Assembly (NCBI GenBank): GCA_963932145.1 | Contig: OZ010599.1 | Location: 50,184,064 to 50,248,063 of the forward strand | Direction of reading: 5' to 3' | Length of the DNA stretch: 64,000 bases | From: Acanthosepion lycidas | Taxonomy: Eukaryota; Mollusca; Cephalopoda; Sepiida; Sepiidae | Shown: positions 22,340 through 33,929 of the stretch, piece by piece | How positions within the stretch are numbered: the stretch's first letter is position 1 | How the letters are laid out: the number at the start of each line of letters is the position of its first letter | Translations under genes and position numbers: made by a program | Notes under the pieces: generated by a model | Seen by the model: the letters and a program-made list of their open reading frames with translations, nothing else | What the model was told of the DNA's origin: nothing | The model's database searches: none

Positions 22340-23378
22340 CATTAATGTGAGTTTGTCACTTAACTGATTAATGTTATCTTCATCATCCTGACTCCAGAGT
22401 TTCATAGGCAGACATATCCATCCACTCTTCAGGAGATATCAACAATTTATTGCTTAGATATTTTTTTTGATTTTTCCTTTTTATATACATTTAATATTGG
22501 TGTAAATTTTTTTATGTCTTTTTCATGTTCATGTGTGCATTTGTGCACGGGCAGCCAAGCGTCCATCTTTACAGAGGCTGTCATGATCATTTGTCCCTTT
22601 CGCCTTTCTTTTCTTTTTTCTTTTCTATATTTCTATGAAGTAGAAGCAATATTTTTTTTATCATATCACTTAACTGGATATTTATAATAGCAATATTTTA
22701 AAGTTTCTCACTTAGGATCAAAGAACTATAAAATGATGCGTTATATATTTTTTTAATCATACATATTATCAGCCTACTGATTTCTAGGCAGAATTCTCAA
22801 TTGAATCATCATAATTCCCTTTCTTTACCAATTGTTAAATAGGCTTCTTTTTTTTTTCTTTTTTTTTTTTTTTTGAATCAATGTATACAAAATACTATTC
22901 TTCAGCCAAGATGTTCAAAAGGGGCAATCCACATCTTTCCAGAAATAGAATAAACAAATATATTGCTTCACTTGTTGGGGGAGTGGGGTTGAGACACTAT
23001 ATAGCTGACAGGTAAAATGAGATGGTAATATGATAATAAGTAGCAGGAGAAGCTAGGGAGGATTGGAATGCCCTCTATTTAGAAACAGGAAAACTTAAAT
23101 GGTTAAAGAAAGGAAAATGTTAAGCATCAGGCAGGTTAGAAGGAAGTTGAATATTGATGAAAAAATAGAAGAGGTCCATATGAGGATGGAGAAAAGCCAA
23201 AGTAGAGAAATTAACTTTGTTTATCATATACAGAGTGCAATGGATATATTGTCATCTAAATTACACAAAAAGGAAGATAACACAGCCATCTCATTTTAAC
23301 AAATATTTTTACCAATATTATACAAAAATATCATGAAATACTAAAGAGTAAATTTATTCAATAAAATCACCATTGGGT

Positions 23379-24000
23379 TCAACCACATCCTCCAGACGAT
23401 TTCGGAATCACCTGCAAACTCTTCTGGACAGTGTACTTGTTTAAGTTGGTGAATGTTTTCATAATCCATGCGTTCAGTTTATCTTTGGTATTACAAGGAG
23501 TTTTGTTAGTTTCCCACTTAACTGTACCCCACACATAATAATCAAGGATGTTGCAGTCTGGGGAATTAGATAGCCAGATGTAAGGGGGCGATGTGGTTGC
23601 AGAAATTGTCTGGCAGCCATGACTGGTTTTTCCTGCTTGTGTGGCATGGTGCAGAGTCATGTTGCCAGACATAGGATCTTCCAGCAGCCACTCTCTTGAC
23701 CTAGGGCAGCACTACCTCCTCAAAGCACTTTATGTAGGCTTTTGATCATTCTGATGAGAAAAAAACACCTAAATTTGTTAGTGAGGGCCTCAGACTCAAC
23801 ATGGAGATGTTGAGTCTGAGGCTCTCACTAACAAATTTAGGTATTTTTTTTTTCTTATCAAAGTGAGTTTTCTGAGCAGCTGTACCTTTGCAATCACCAT
23901 TAAACTCATCTAACTTTTTCCAAATCCTCTGCACTGTCCTCAGATTGACACCCAAACACTCTGAAATCTTTGTATTGGTGCTTCCAGCATGAATTTCCAA
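23379..24000 (-). pseudogene. mariner-type transposase with internal deletion and hairpin
   Basis: The minus strand from 24000 encodes STNTKISECLGVNLRTVQRIWKKLDEF, a helix-turn-helix DNA-binding stretch. KKKIPKFVSESLRLNISML follows. Then the reading folds back on itself: DNA at 23767-23802 is the inverted copy of 23807-23842. Further on, 23672-23379 gives MSGNMTLHHATQAGKTSHGCQ, SPPYIWLSNSPDCNILDYYVWG (late catalytic block, D-C-N-x-L-D-Y), and a C-terminal VQKS-containing tail. The first catalytic part is absent. In an active element this enzyme binds the TIRs and moves the element into TA sites. Confidence 0.8.
23751..23860. repeat. near-perfect hairpin inside the mariner gene
   Basis: Arms 23767-23802 and 23807-23842 are 36 bp each and match in 35 positions, with a 4-bp spacer (GGAG). 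Imperfect A/T-rich arms extend the pairing to about 23751 and 23860. Confidence 0.95.
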
Positions 24001-24109
24001 ATTTCTGGCAGAGTGAATTGCATCATGGTGCTCTTTTTCTCACAGATGTGAAATTAAAAATACAGTATGGCAACAATTTATGCATTGCACCCTGTATATA
24101 GACTATAAA

Positions 24110-25435
24110 CTACCAACTAGGCAATAGTATTGGCATATATATTTTCCTTTCTATAAATGTAAAATTAATCTTATCTATTTTCTGTTTAAAAGAGAATCAT
24201 TTTCTGTACCTTTTGGTTTAATTAGTACTTTTGTATTCATCTTGCTTTTCTTGGGTTTTATTATCCCTCCTTCACACTTTATCCCAGCCCAAGAGTTAAT
24301 ATTTGCCTCTGCAACTAGGTTTATCAATTATATAGGTTTGTCAGGGTGTGTGGGTGGAGATGGTAGTGTAACAGTATAATTCTATGATGGGGAAAACTTT
24401 TGATTTTATTAACATTATAAAAATGGTATTTTCTACCCTTTTTCCACAGATTTATTGTAGATATTGTCTTTTATTGTAGATATTATATTCACTACTGATG
24501 ACTTAACAAATATATGTATGAAATAATTATGACTTTCTTGAGGCAGGTTCATTTTTCAGAACTTCCTATATCTGAATAATTGCTTAGAGAGTAGAAGAAA
24601 CAGATTTTTTAAAGCTACGGTTGGTTAGAATAATAATACCAATATGAAGCATAAAACTTAGTGGATTAAAACGTATCTAGTTTCTTGGGTGTTATGATTT
24701 CAATCCTTTCATCTGATGGTATTGAAAAGTTACATATGAACATGTGATACAAAGGTGAAAAAGGCTAGTGAATATTATATGAAATATTCTCTAATGTGAA
24801 ATGAGAACAATCTACCCACATGGATTGAATGGAGGGTTTAGTTTGAAAATTCTGAAATTACTGCATATGATGAGACACTCCTGAAGAAGGCCAAAAGATT
24901 ACAATGCCTGAAATGTTGTAAGTATAACAATGAAGCTGAACATGCAGTATGGCATATAATAATGATAACTCATCTATCAACATCACTTACATTTTTGGTC
25001 ACTTAAAGTTAATAAGAGAAAAATACTCTAAAAATGGTTTATGAAAATTCATTTGAAAGATTTTTAAAAATTGCTAAATAAAAACACATTTTTTCATCTA
25101 TTTTCCTTTAAGATGATTATTCTGAAAACTGAAAATGTCATTTAAATCTTCTTAAAATAGATTGCTCAACAGATATTTAAAAGGCAGTTGTCCTTCAAAA
25201 CTGAAAAAATATAACTTATACTTTGAAGAGTATTATAAATAGCATAAATTCCTTCTGTCTCTATATATCTATCTGTACACACACTGCTATCAGTGTGTAG
25301 ATAGTGTAACAATTATTGTCATGATAAGTGAAATCACTAAGCCAAATTCAAATTCCACTTGATTCTCTTTTGTTCATTTTGTGTTAATAGCCTTTAAAAA
25401 GCATTAATTCATCATTTCCCCAACTATTGGTTAAA
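24110..25435. other. non-coding stretch with a possible retroelement tail
   Basis: Mostly featureless. At 24875-24920 a CTGAAGAAGGCCAAAAG...TGAAATGTTG block resembles the CTGAAGA..GAAACG box often found at 3' ends of LINEs and Penelope-like elements. A similar CTGAAGAAGGCC occurs at about 61481. These are short matches and weak evidence. Confidence 0.35.
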
Positions 25436-25440
25436 TAGCA

Positions 25441-25690
25441 GGTGGTTGGGTCAAACTTGCCTCTCTCTTGCATTGAGTGACAGCCTGTCTATGAGAAAGA
25501 AAACTCTAAATTCAAATTTGAGGAGGGCATTTTGTGGTACTGTGATTTATTTCCCTATTATCAGTTCTTCCATAATGTGTGGCTGGTTCTACACAAGCCT
25601 TCACCCTACTATAATAGAATCACCTGTGTGGGTAGTCTGGTGGTTCTGGTTCTAAATCAACAGGATCGTCTATCATATAGACTACTAGAT
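25441..25690 (+). repeat. SINE, 3' part, plus strand
   Basis: AAATTCAAATTTGAGGAGGGCATTTTGTGG, ATGTGTGGCTGGTTCTAC, AAGCCTTCACCCTACTATAAT and TGTGGGTAGTCTGGTGG match in order the second half of the SINE at 44832-45235. The tRNA-like head is missing (5' truncated). Confidence 0.7.
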
Positions 25691-27369
25691 CAATGTCTTT
25701 GGATAATATTTTAAAGCGTTTGTTAAAGTAGATCTTTATCAAAGTAGCAGAGATTTATCCAAAAGACACAATCAACTCAACATGAACATCTGAAGCAAAT
25801 AGTAAATAAATCTAAGGAGGGAATTTGGGATGGCCATAAACTTTGACCAGAAAATTTAGTTCATGCTTGGCTATTTATAACAACCTGCTGATCATGAGAA
25901 AAGCTTATTTTCTTCACCAAGTTATTACATAAAATTAGAAATAGCCACAGAATGTCAACAAATTGAAATTTTATCTGCTCCTGCTACATATTTACCTGAT
26001 CTGGAACCATTGGATTAATATTTGCTTTCATTGGTTGCTTATTTTCTTAGTGCTAGCACACTCAGAAATAAGTAACATGGCCATTTGTGTCTTAAAGCTT
26101 TCTTTTCATCAAACATTAAAATTTTATCGACTAGAAATGAAAATATTTCCTTTAGATTGGGTTGTGTAATTGTTAAAGACAGTGATTTGTTAATAAAATT
26201 TAACTTTAATTACATTTGCATATATTGAAATTGTTATAATAGTTTCCAAAAAAATCTAATATATCAATTCAATAGTTGGTTAAGGGGTAATAACTCTTAT
26301 TTCAGTGAAAAAAACTAAAACAATCACATTCAAAAACAATCAAAAGATTTTATGGCTGATATTACACTTCACTATCTTAATCATGCTGAAGAAAAAAATC
26401 ATTAAAGTTCTTAGTGCTTCATAAGATCCCAAATATTTAAAAGAATGAAAAAATTTAAAATAGTAATGTATTAACATTACTATTTTAGAACTGATAAAAT
26501 CAGCTATACTTTGTGTTTCAGAACTACTTTCATTCTATTATAAACTGGAAATCTTTATCTTGTAAATAAAAATTAAAGCTATATACTAAAGCTGAAATTC
26601 AATTTTGAGGCTACAGTTTATCAAACAAGTTCAGCTGATTTCACATAAAACTTTAGTCTATATACTTATATATATATAAATAATTACAGATCCATACAGC
26701 TATTTTATGAGATCCATGCAAATCCTAAGATTGTAGTTTCAGCTTTGGCTCTTCTCCAGTTCTTGTCTTCTACAGTTGGGCTTTCCTCCAAGTATGAATG
26801 CATTTTTCCATTAGAGAGATGTGCTTGAAATTAGAGAAAGTAGGATTTCTAAGGATTAGATTACTGGCAAAGTTTTGGCAACCATTCATATTTGTTCATG
26901 CATGCCTTATAAAAAACACAATGTGCATAAATTTGTTTTTCATTGGAACACATGCATCTATGTTTTTTATTTATTTTTATCTTTTAAAATACTTTTGTTC
27001 ACTTTTTTTATGAATATATATATATGCATGTATAATAAAATCCCAGCACCTTATTTTTTGTAAACTGGTAAGTGAATACACAGTAGAACTTCTTTTTTTT
27101 TTTTATAACAAATGATGGAAACTTACTTTTACACTTAAGCAACAATCCCTTTTTTATGCAGGTTTCATTGAAGATGACTGGCAAGGCACTGTGATTAAGC
27201 TTTTTATTATATTTTTCTTGCATGCATACAAGAAATTTCTCTTTTGGATATAGTGTGTAAGAACTTTACAAATGATCTTTGGATCAAGGCATTTTCAGCT
27301 AATCTATTAGCCATTAAGGAAGATTTTTGTTTAAGGTTCTTTTTTTAGCAATAAAAAATTTTTAATTCC

Positions 27370-28010
27370 TGAACAGAATCAGCACATTGTGGCCATGTTC
27401 ACACACACACACGCATACACACCTTTTCTAGTATTTCTAACTTTTTCTATATGTTGTGTCCCTTCATGACATTGGTGATCATGACTCTCTACAATTTCCT
27501 CTAAAACTTTGTCATTGCTTACATGTTTGGTCCATAATATTCTCAGCATCCTTCTGTAGAACCACATTTTTGTTGCTTCAAGTCTCTTCTTCATTGTCTA
27601 CCATTCATATAGGTGGGTTGATATTACATAGCAATTCAGTACTGTTATCTTTGTTTCTAACAAAATTTTCCTGCTTCTTAATACTTTGCTTAGTTTTTTG
27701 GAGGCACCAATGCACCTTTGGATTTCAGTAACATCTTTTTCATCTTTTGGTAAAACACTTCCCAGATATTTAAATTATATTTGTTTAATTTTGCAATCTC
27801 CAAATTGTAATGTGCTGTTCCTTTTGATTTATGCATTCTGTCATTTTGCAGTTGATGTTTAGTCCTTTCTTCTCACTTTCCTTCACTACCTTCTGTAGGA
27901 GTTCTTGTTGTTTCCTTTCTGTGTCTGCTATCAATACTGTTACCTGCATATCTTATATCATTAAGATTATAGTTATCCATAATGAATGATGCTAGGACTT
28001 TTAATTCGCT
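27370..28010 (-). pseudogene. LINE reverse transcriptase C-terminal relic, minus strand
   Basis: Minus-strand pieces in order: a RYAGNSIDS block at about 27960 (a decayed R-Y-A-D-D catalytic box), CMHKSKGTAHYNLEI-like sequence near 27830, and MKKRLEATKMWFYRRMLRILWTKHVSNDKVL at 27594-27480. The last is the typical post-RT motif of many endonuclease-type LINEs in invertebrates (R-L-E-A-x-E-M-W-x-Y-R-R-M-L). It keeps no intact catalytic site and has several frame breaks. The first 9 kb contains related but differently organised LINE pieces. Confidence 0.75.
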
Positions 28011-29039
28011 CAGAATCACATCTCTGTATTTCACTTAAAAAAAATTGAGACATTTCATTTAGCATGTAAGAAAAAAATATAGTGCTTTGCAATTATTCCC
28101 AGAATAAAAACTGCATCAGGAAAATAAATTGTACAATTCATTTTGCTTCTTTTTTTGGTACATAACCTTTTATGGTATATACAGAAGCTTTTAATGTGTA
28201 CAAATGAAACAATATTGACTATTTTAATTAAATTTACATGCACTATAGAATGTGATAGAAATCAAATATTTTTATATTTTATAGAAAAGAACCATGCTTC
28301 CATCTTCTTTAAGACTAACCATATCATTCATCTCTCACTCTTTCCTTTAATCTTTCATTGCAATTTGCAGTTATACACACTCTTGTTTCTTACTTATATC
28401 ACCTATGTAGTAGATAAACATATATAATAGAACATTGGACATTTATCAGGTTCATCATTGAAGGTGATAATCATGTATAAAAATAGATACTCACTGATAA
28501 CATTTGGCAACAATAAAACATTTTGTCTGTTACCCAGACAAATGATTATGTACTTGACTAAATTGATTCAGAAATGTCCTTTCAGATAAGTGCATAGCAT
28601 ATTTGTGTTCAAGGTAAAATACTATATTCAGAGTGTATTAGTATTGTATACAGTATATTTATGTTCAATACAGTCTATTGGTGAATAGTTCATTTCTGTT
28701 CAAGGAAAATTGGTGATGAGAAATAACGGAATACATAAAAAATGCTTTATTTCTGATTTATTCAGAAATATTACAGAAATTTGTCTTGCATTTTTGTTCT
28801 TTTTAATGCATTTTGACCAATACATTCTTTGGCCTTCCCAGATATTTGTTATATTTTTTAAATTTGCTTGCTAATTTTTTCTTCTTTTTTAATTGAAACA
28901 TCAGCTTTAAGAGAATTATGCAAGAAATAAATAAAAGTACCAAGTAAATTATTAGAAGACAGAAGAATGTACTTGTTTAAAAAAAAATTGTTAAAATGAA
29001 AAATTTACATTTTAAAGAAAGGCTAAAACCATTATAATG

Positions 29040-29041
29040 TG

Positions 29042-29085
<44 letters not shown>
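29040..29085. repeat. (TG)n(TA)n microsatellite
   Basis: A short TG run passes into a TA run of about 36 bp. Confidence 0.95.
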
Positions 29086-29087
<2 letters not shown>

Positions 29088-29569
29088 AGAAGATGAAGAA
29101 AAACAGTGTGAATTTCTGAAACTAAAAATTATCATTATTATGCAACTTTATTCAAAGTGGTATCCTCATTTTGTTTGTTATCCACTATATCTGATTTTAT
29201 TATGTAAGTCCATATTTTCACAATGAATTGGTATTAAATGAGTAAAATTTTGGGGATATATGAGCAATATATCACTGAAGTTTCAGATTATATCTATTCT
29301 TATTTAAAATACTGATAATGGCTTCTTTTGAGTGTGTCAGTTTTTATTATGCAAAGCAACTGTACAATATCAATGATAAATAAATCCTTAAGATATAGGC
29401 CATAGAAACATGCATTTGATTGAAACTCTATCTAATATACCTGAGTAAATTATTTCATATTTTGTTATTGATATTTTATGATATTCATCAGTCTTCCAGC
29501 CATTGATGTTATTAACTTTTCTGTTTTGAATTACTCACAGCAGTTTTCATTGTTTCACAGAGACCCTCT

Positions 29570-30120
29570 TCACTTAAATATAATTTTTTATTTTTATGTC
29601 CACCTCTTTTAATGGTGACTCAAAAAGTCTTCTATTGGATTAATATCTCTAGAATCTAAAGACTATTAATTTAGCATCTTTGAAACCTTTTTTTGTGTGA
29701 GAGGCATGGTGGGTAATAGTCACCTTTGTATAATGTGAAAGAGCATTGTCTTGCACAAATATATTCTTGAGCATAAAGCTTTTTTGTAGCCTATACAACT
29801 CAAGAAAAATCCTTGTTCAAGTATTTTTCAACATTTATCGAACTATCATCTATTTGAAAGGATCTGTAATTTTATTGCCTACAATATTAGTGCAAAAGAT
29901 TCCTTCGCCTCTTTACTGTTGCCTCCAGAGTTGGCTGACTATTTTTATGAAAGACCAAAATTCATCATCAGTTATATCCAATGCATCACATAATTACTAT
30001 TGAGAAATCAGTTTTCACCTATTTCTTTGCCTGACTTAATCTTCCACTGGTATTTTGGCTGTTTTCAGGTTTCTAATAGTCTGCATTTTTCTCTTTGCAT
30101 TTGTAACACCAACTTCTTCA
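29570..30120 (-). pseudogene. Tc1/mariner transposase relic, minus strand
   Basis: Minus-strand reading gives KSFMLKNIFVQDNALSHYTKVT around 29795-29720, the second catalytic block (V-Q-D-N-A-x-S-H; aspartate kept). KKGFKDAKLI follows, then after a frame change SRDINPIEDF near 29625, the block bearing the final glutamate. The relic at 13540-14470 (+) has the same GFKD and DINP blocks. No TIRs were located. Upstream residues up to about 30120 are too decayed to place. Confidence 0.6.
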
Positions 30121-30799
30121 AATATTATATATTTCTTTGAAGCACCTTTCAGTTAGTTAATGCAACATTCACACCACCAAATAATTCATTATAAATACTT
30201 ACATAAATTGAAATTCATCAAAGAAGTATATACTGAAAATTGTACCAATATCAGATGGCTAATATCAATTTTATTATGAGAAAATTGAATTTCATAATAA
30301 AATCTGACATTTCACAATGTTTTTGTCATTGAACTCTCTGGTCTTCTTCAGGTGCCAATGTAATATACTTGGATTTTCTAATCAAAACCTTTATTTATTC
30401 CTTAATAGATTGTGCTTCCTTCTGTTACTAGGGGATACCTTGTTCTCCTTCAGATAAGGATTCATAAAATATCTTTCATCTCCCCTTTTTAACTCTTTTT
30501 TGTTTTGTTTCTCTTATTCTTTAGTTTTTGCCATTTTGTATTTCTCATTGTATTTTGATCGTCAAAAAGTAAAAATATTTCATGATTTTATTAAAAGATG
30601 GAGTAAATTAAATTATTTGCTAAAACCTTGGTTTTTTGATAAATTTATATCCATATTATCAATTTATATGAAGAAAACCAGGAAAATATATTTAGTCTTT
30701 ACTCAGCCAATGAACAGATTAAGTGAAGTAACTCTTTTATAATCTGAATCTCTGTAATTTAACAGATCAACTAAAAAAATTAGAAACTAAAAACTCTTC

Positions 30800-30827
<28 letters not shown>
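30800..30827. repeat. poly(T) run of 28
   Basis: An uninterrupted T homopolymer. On the minus strand it would be a poly(A) tail, but no retrocopy was recognised next to it. Confidence 0.95.
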
Positions 30828-30830
<3 letters not shown>

Positions 30831-31979
30831 AAAGTCTCCAAAGGTTTGATTATATAAAACCTGAAAAAAATCAATTGTATACCCAAATCTATAACAGCTA
30901 TTGATTTCTGTGATTTTTAGACTAGTTAAGAATTGATAACCTTGCAACCTTGAATTCTAGTTAAGAATTGATAACCTTGCATGGTCAGTCAGGAGACAAT
31001 GTGTTTTCAAAACATTGATCAGCTATAGATGAATCAGGAATATTTGTACCAAAATAAATGTCTGTCAATTGACTCTATAATAACCACCATTATTAAATTA
31101 ACTACCACTGACTGCAATCTATTTGAACCAGTATAAAAAGAGCCATCATGTAATATGATGATAGTTTATGTCCATGTATATTTTCTTATATAAAAACTAT
31201 TGTTGTGTGTGTTTTTTTTTATATTTGACTTTTTTTTTCTGCTCCATCAGAGAAATGATTAACTCTTTTTTTATTAGAACCTACAAACTAGACATTTTGT
31301 TTTGTTTCATTAATATAAATCATTTTACTTTGTGTGTCTAGAAAATAATTTTAGTGTAATGTTAAAGCCAATTAGCTACCCAGCTACAATTTTGTAATAG
31401 TTGGGTGCCAATGCATTAGAGGGATGATAAGGAGTTCTTTGTGTAGAGAATGGAAGAAAGAGATAAGCCAAATTGCAATGAACAGTCCATTAATACTCTG
31501 TTAAGAAGTTCTTTTGTCAGTTCAGATTGTAAAACGAAAGTGAACAGATATTAATAATAAGCTTGTGTATTGGTTATTCTTTGGTAAACAGATGCCTGAA
31601 CACCTGAAGGATTTGAATTGCTTCAACCAACCACAGGAAAAATGAAAAAGAAAAATAACTCATTGTGCATTTTAGTAATTTGAATTGACAAGGGAAGGAG
31701 ACAATTTGATAAAGAAGAATGCTTGTTTAGATCAATAATCACAACATGTCTGAGTAAACCTCTGGTTGAATTGCAAACAACTCCCATCAGTTAACACTTT
31801 TAGTATCATGTTGAAAATACTAAATTTTACTAGTATTGGGATTTCAATCATATTCTTCAAAGCTTCCAGTTGAGAGTTTTAATAGATTAACTTGATAGAT
31901 TATAATAAAGCCTGTAATTGATTCAGTATTAGTAGTTTTGCATTTTGATGCAGTATTCGTTCCAAAAATGAAATACTGT

Positions 31980-33127
31980 TAGACTTTTGAATACATTACT
32001 TCAAGTATGTCTACATATATATGTGCATGTGTACGACTATATTGAAGAACATTATGATACATTATCAAACCATTTTTGTTCCAACAAATATGTGTCACAA
32101 CTTTCCAAGAATTATAGCATAATTTTACTAAGGTTTCTCATCTTAGTACTCATTAAGTACTTGAGCAGATATTATTCTGGATGTTATGCAAAAACCATTT
32201 CCTTCACAAATGACATCAAAATGACTCTATTTCATACTGTTGTAAATGATATTAATAACAGTCGCTATACATCTATCTTTCCCCTCATACACTTCAAATG
32301 GAACCTATTTATTGAATATATTTTTCTTGTCACTCTTAAATAATTTGAACTTCATCCATTTAATATACTGAAGTTTGCTGTGAGTTTACTGATTGAGTTT
32401 TTGGACTAATTTTCCACTTCAACTTTCAAGTTCTTTTAAATGACTTTCAATCCAAACTACTCTACTTATCTTGGTTGTTATATTCAAAACATTTTGGTCA
32501 TTCTTCTTCAGGTATCTTATACACAACAACCTTATCAGCATTATGAACATTTTTTCTCAGGATATTGTTCTCATTCTACTTTTTTTTCATATCACTTAAT
32601 ACTCTCCATTTTTCCTTGCTTTGAATATTGCTGCAGCATCTGGTTTGTTGCTTCTGTTATATATTTAAAGATTCTTGCTAAAATCCAAAGAATCTGCAAT
32701 GTTATTGGTCCAGACATGGCATCTCAGCTTCAGTCACTTTTCCATCTTCCCTGTGTCTTTTCTGTAAATACTTTCATGGTAATTGTTCTGATGAACTTTT
32801 TCTCCATGTTATTTAGAATTTATGAATTTAAACACAGTACTAGATTAGCAGCAATGTCTTATCATTTGATAGTTAAAATTTCTAGAGTAAAGCATAAGTT
32901 CTATTCTAACAGTTTCTTTTATTGCACTTCTCACTTGTGGAACTCTCTTCCACCTTCTTGCTTTCCAGTCAATGTTGATCTTCAAAAATGTAAATGCAAT
33001 GTCAATCATTATCCTCCATCTTCATAATTCCTGTTCTTTTATTATTCTCTCTCCTTAATAGTGTTTTTCTCACACACAGTAACACCTTACATGTTAGTGG
33101 TTTTATTGCCTTGCTTGGGGTGAAATG
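31980..33127 (+). pseudogene. LINE RT C-terminal half, plus strand
   Basis: The first part holds KTISFTNDIKMTLFHTVV, probably a decayed F-A-D-D catalytic box. The stretch 32440-33027 is open for 195 codons and includes CFEYCCSIWFVASVIYLKILAKIQRICNVIGPDMASQLQSL. It ends YSNSFFYCTSHLWNSLPPSCFPVNVDLQK, the classic LINE ORF2 C-terminal motif (F-x-R-T-x-x-L-W-N-S-L-P). The minus-strand relic at 55900-56260 has the same IQRRICNVVSPDLASQLQSL block, so both come from one family. The GGTGAAATGATTAAAAAAAATT stretch at about 33119 is a plausible 3' end. Confidence 0.85.
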
Positions 33128-33597
33128 ATTAAAAAAAATTGACAAGGCTGTGTGTTTAAGATAATTCATTTATATAATCTTGGGTGTTCCAGCTTGTGAA
33201 AATTTTATGAGGTTTTCAGTACCTAAGATAAGTGCCAAAGATTCTTTCAGTCATCTTATTCTTCAGTATTGTTTTCTTGACTCCATTCCACAGGGGAGCT
33301 ATGTGGATGGGGAGGGTAATCACCCCTTTTTTTTTCTCAATGCCTGCTTTCAATGTCTCTCTTTCAATGACTATAAGCTTTTCATTATTTCTCTGTCCTG
33401 GGTATGACGATAAACTACATCCACGTCCTGGATAGAAAGATGAACTGCATCCAACAGTGGGGCCTCTGGTCAGGAGGTTTTAAGGAGCACGGAACTGCCT
33501 TTTAGTTGCTTGTTTTCCAATGTCCACCCTGACTCAGGGTGGCAGCACCTGTTGGGGTTCCAGCTGTGGGCAGCTGGGGTCGGAGCGCTGTGAAGGT

Positions 33598-33916
33598 GTG
33601 GAATACATTTTTTGAAGGAAAAATCATTGCCAGCAATACATTTTTGAGGACAGCAATACATTTTTGGAAAAAGTATTACCAGCAGTGGAAATGTTGTCAG
33701 CATTGAGTGGTCCATTGAGGTTGATGTGCTGTAGGACAAGACAAACCAAACCAGAAATACTTTATAAAAACTATTACCAACAATAAATATTTGAGGAAAA
33801 TACATTTGCAACATACATTTTTGGAAAAAAAATATTACCAGCAATAAAAATTGTCAGCATTAAGTAACCCACTGAGGTTGATATGCTGTAAAACAAAACA
33901 AACCAAACCAAAAACT
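33598..33916. repeat. tandem duplication, about 155-160 bp unit
   Basis: Two units (about 33598-33760 and 33761-33916) share ACATTTTTGGAAAAA, TATTACCAGCA, TTGTCAGCATT, CACTGAGGTTGAT / CATTGAGGTTGAT, ATGCTGTA / GTGCTGTA and ACAAACCAAACC in the same order. The first unit itself contains a smaller GCAATACATTTTTG duplication. The DNA just before it (33430-33600) is unusually GC-rich for this window. Confidence 0.85.
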
Positions 33917-33929
33917 TTCAATATTTCTC

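Larger units (their letters stand above)
23231..24094 (-). mobile_element. short mariner-like element with TIRs
   Basis: The left end CAGAGTGCAATGGATATATT and the right end (inverted, CAGGGTGCAATGCATAAATT) match closely and are flanked by TA. At 864 bp it is shorter than a full mariner (about 1.3 kb), so part of the transposase gene is missing. The gene relic is on the minus strand. Confidence 0.85.
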
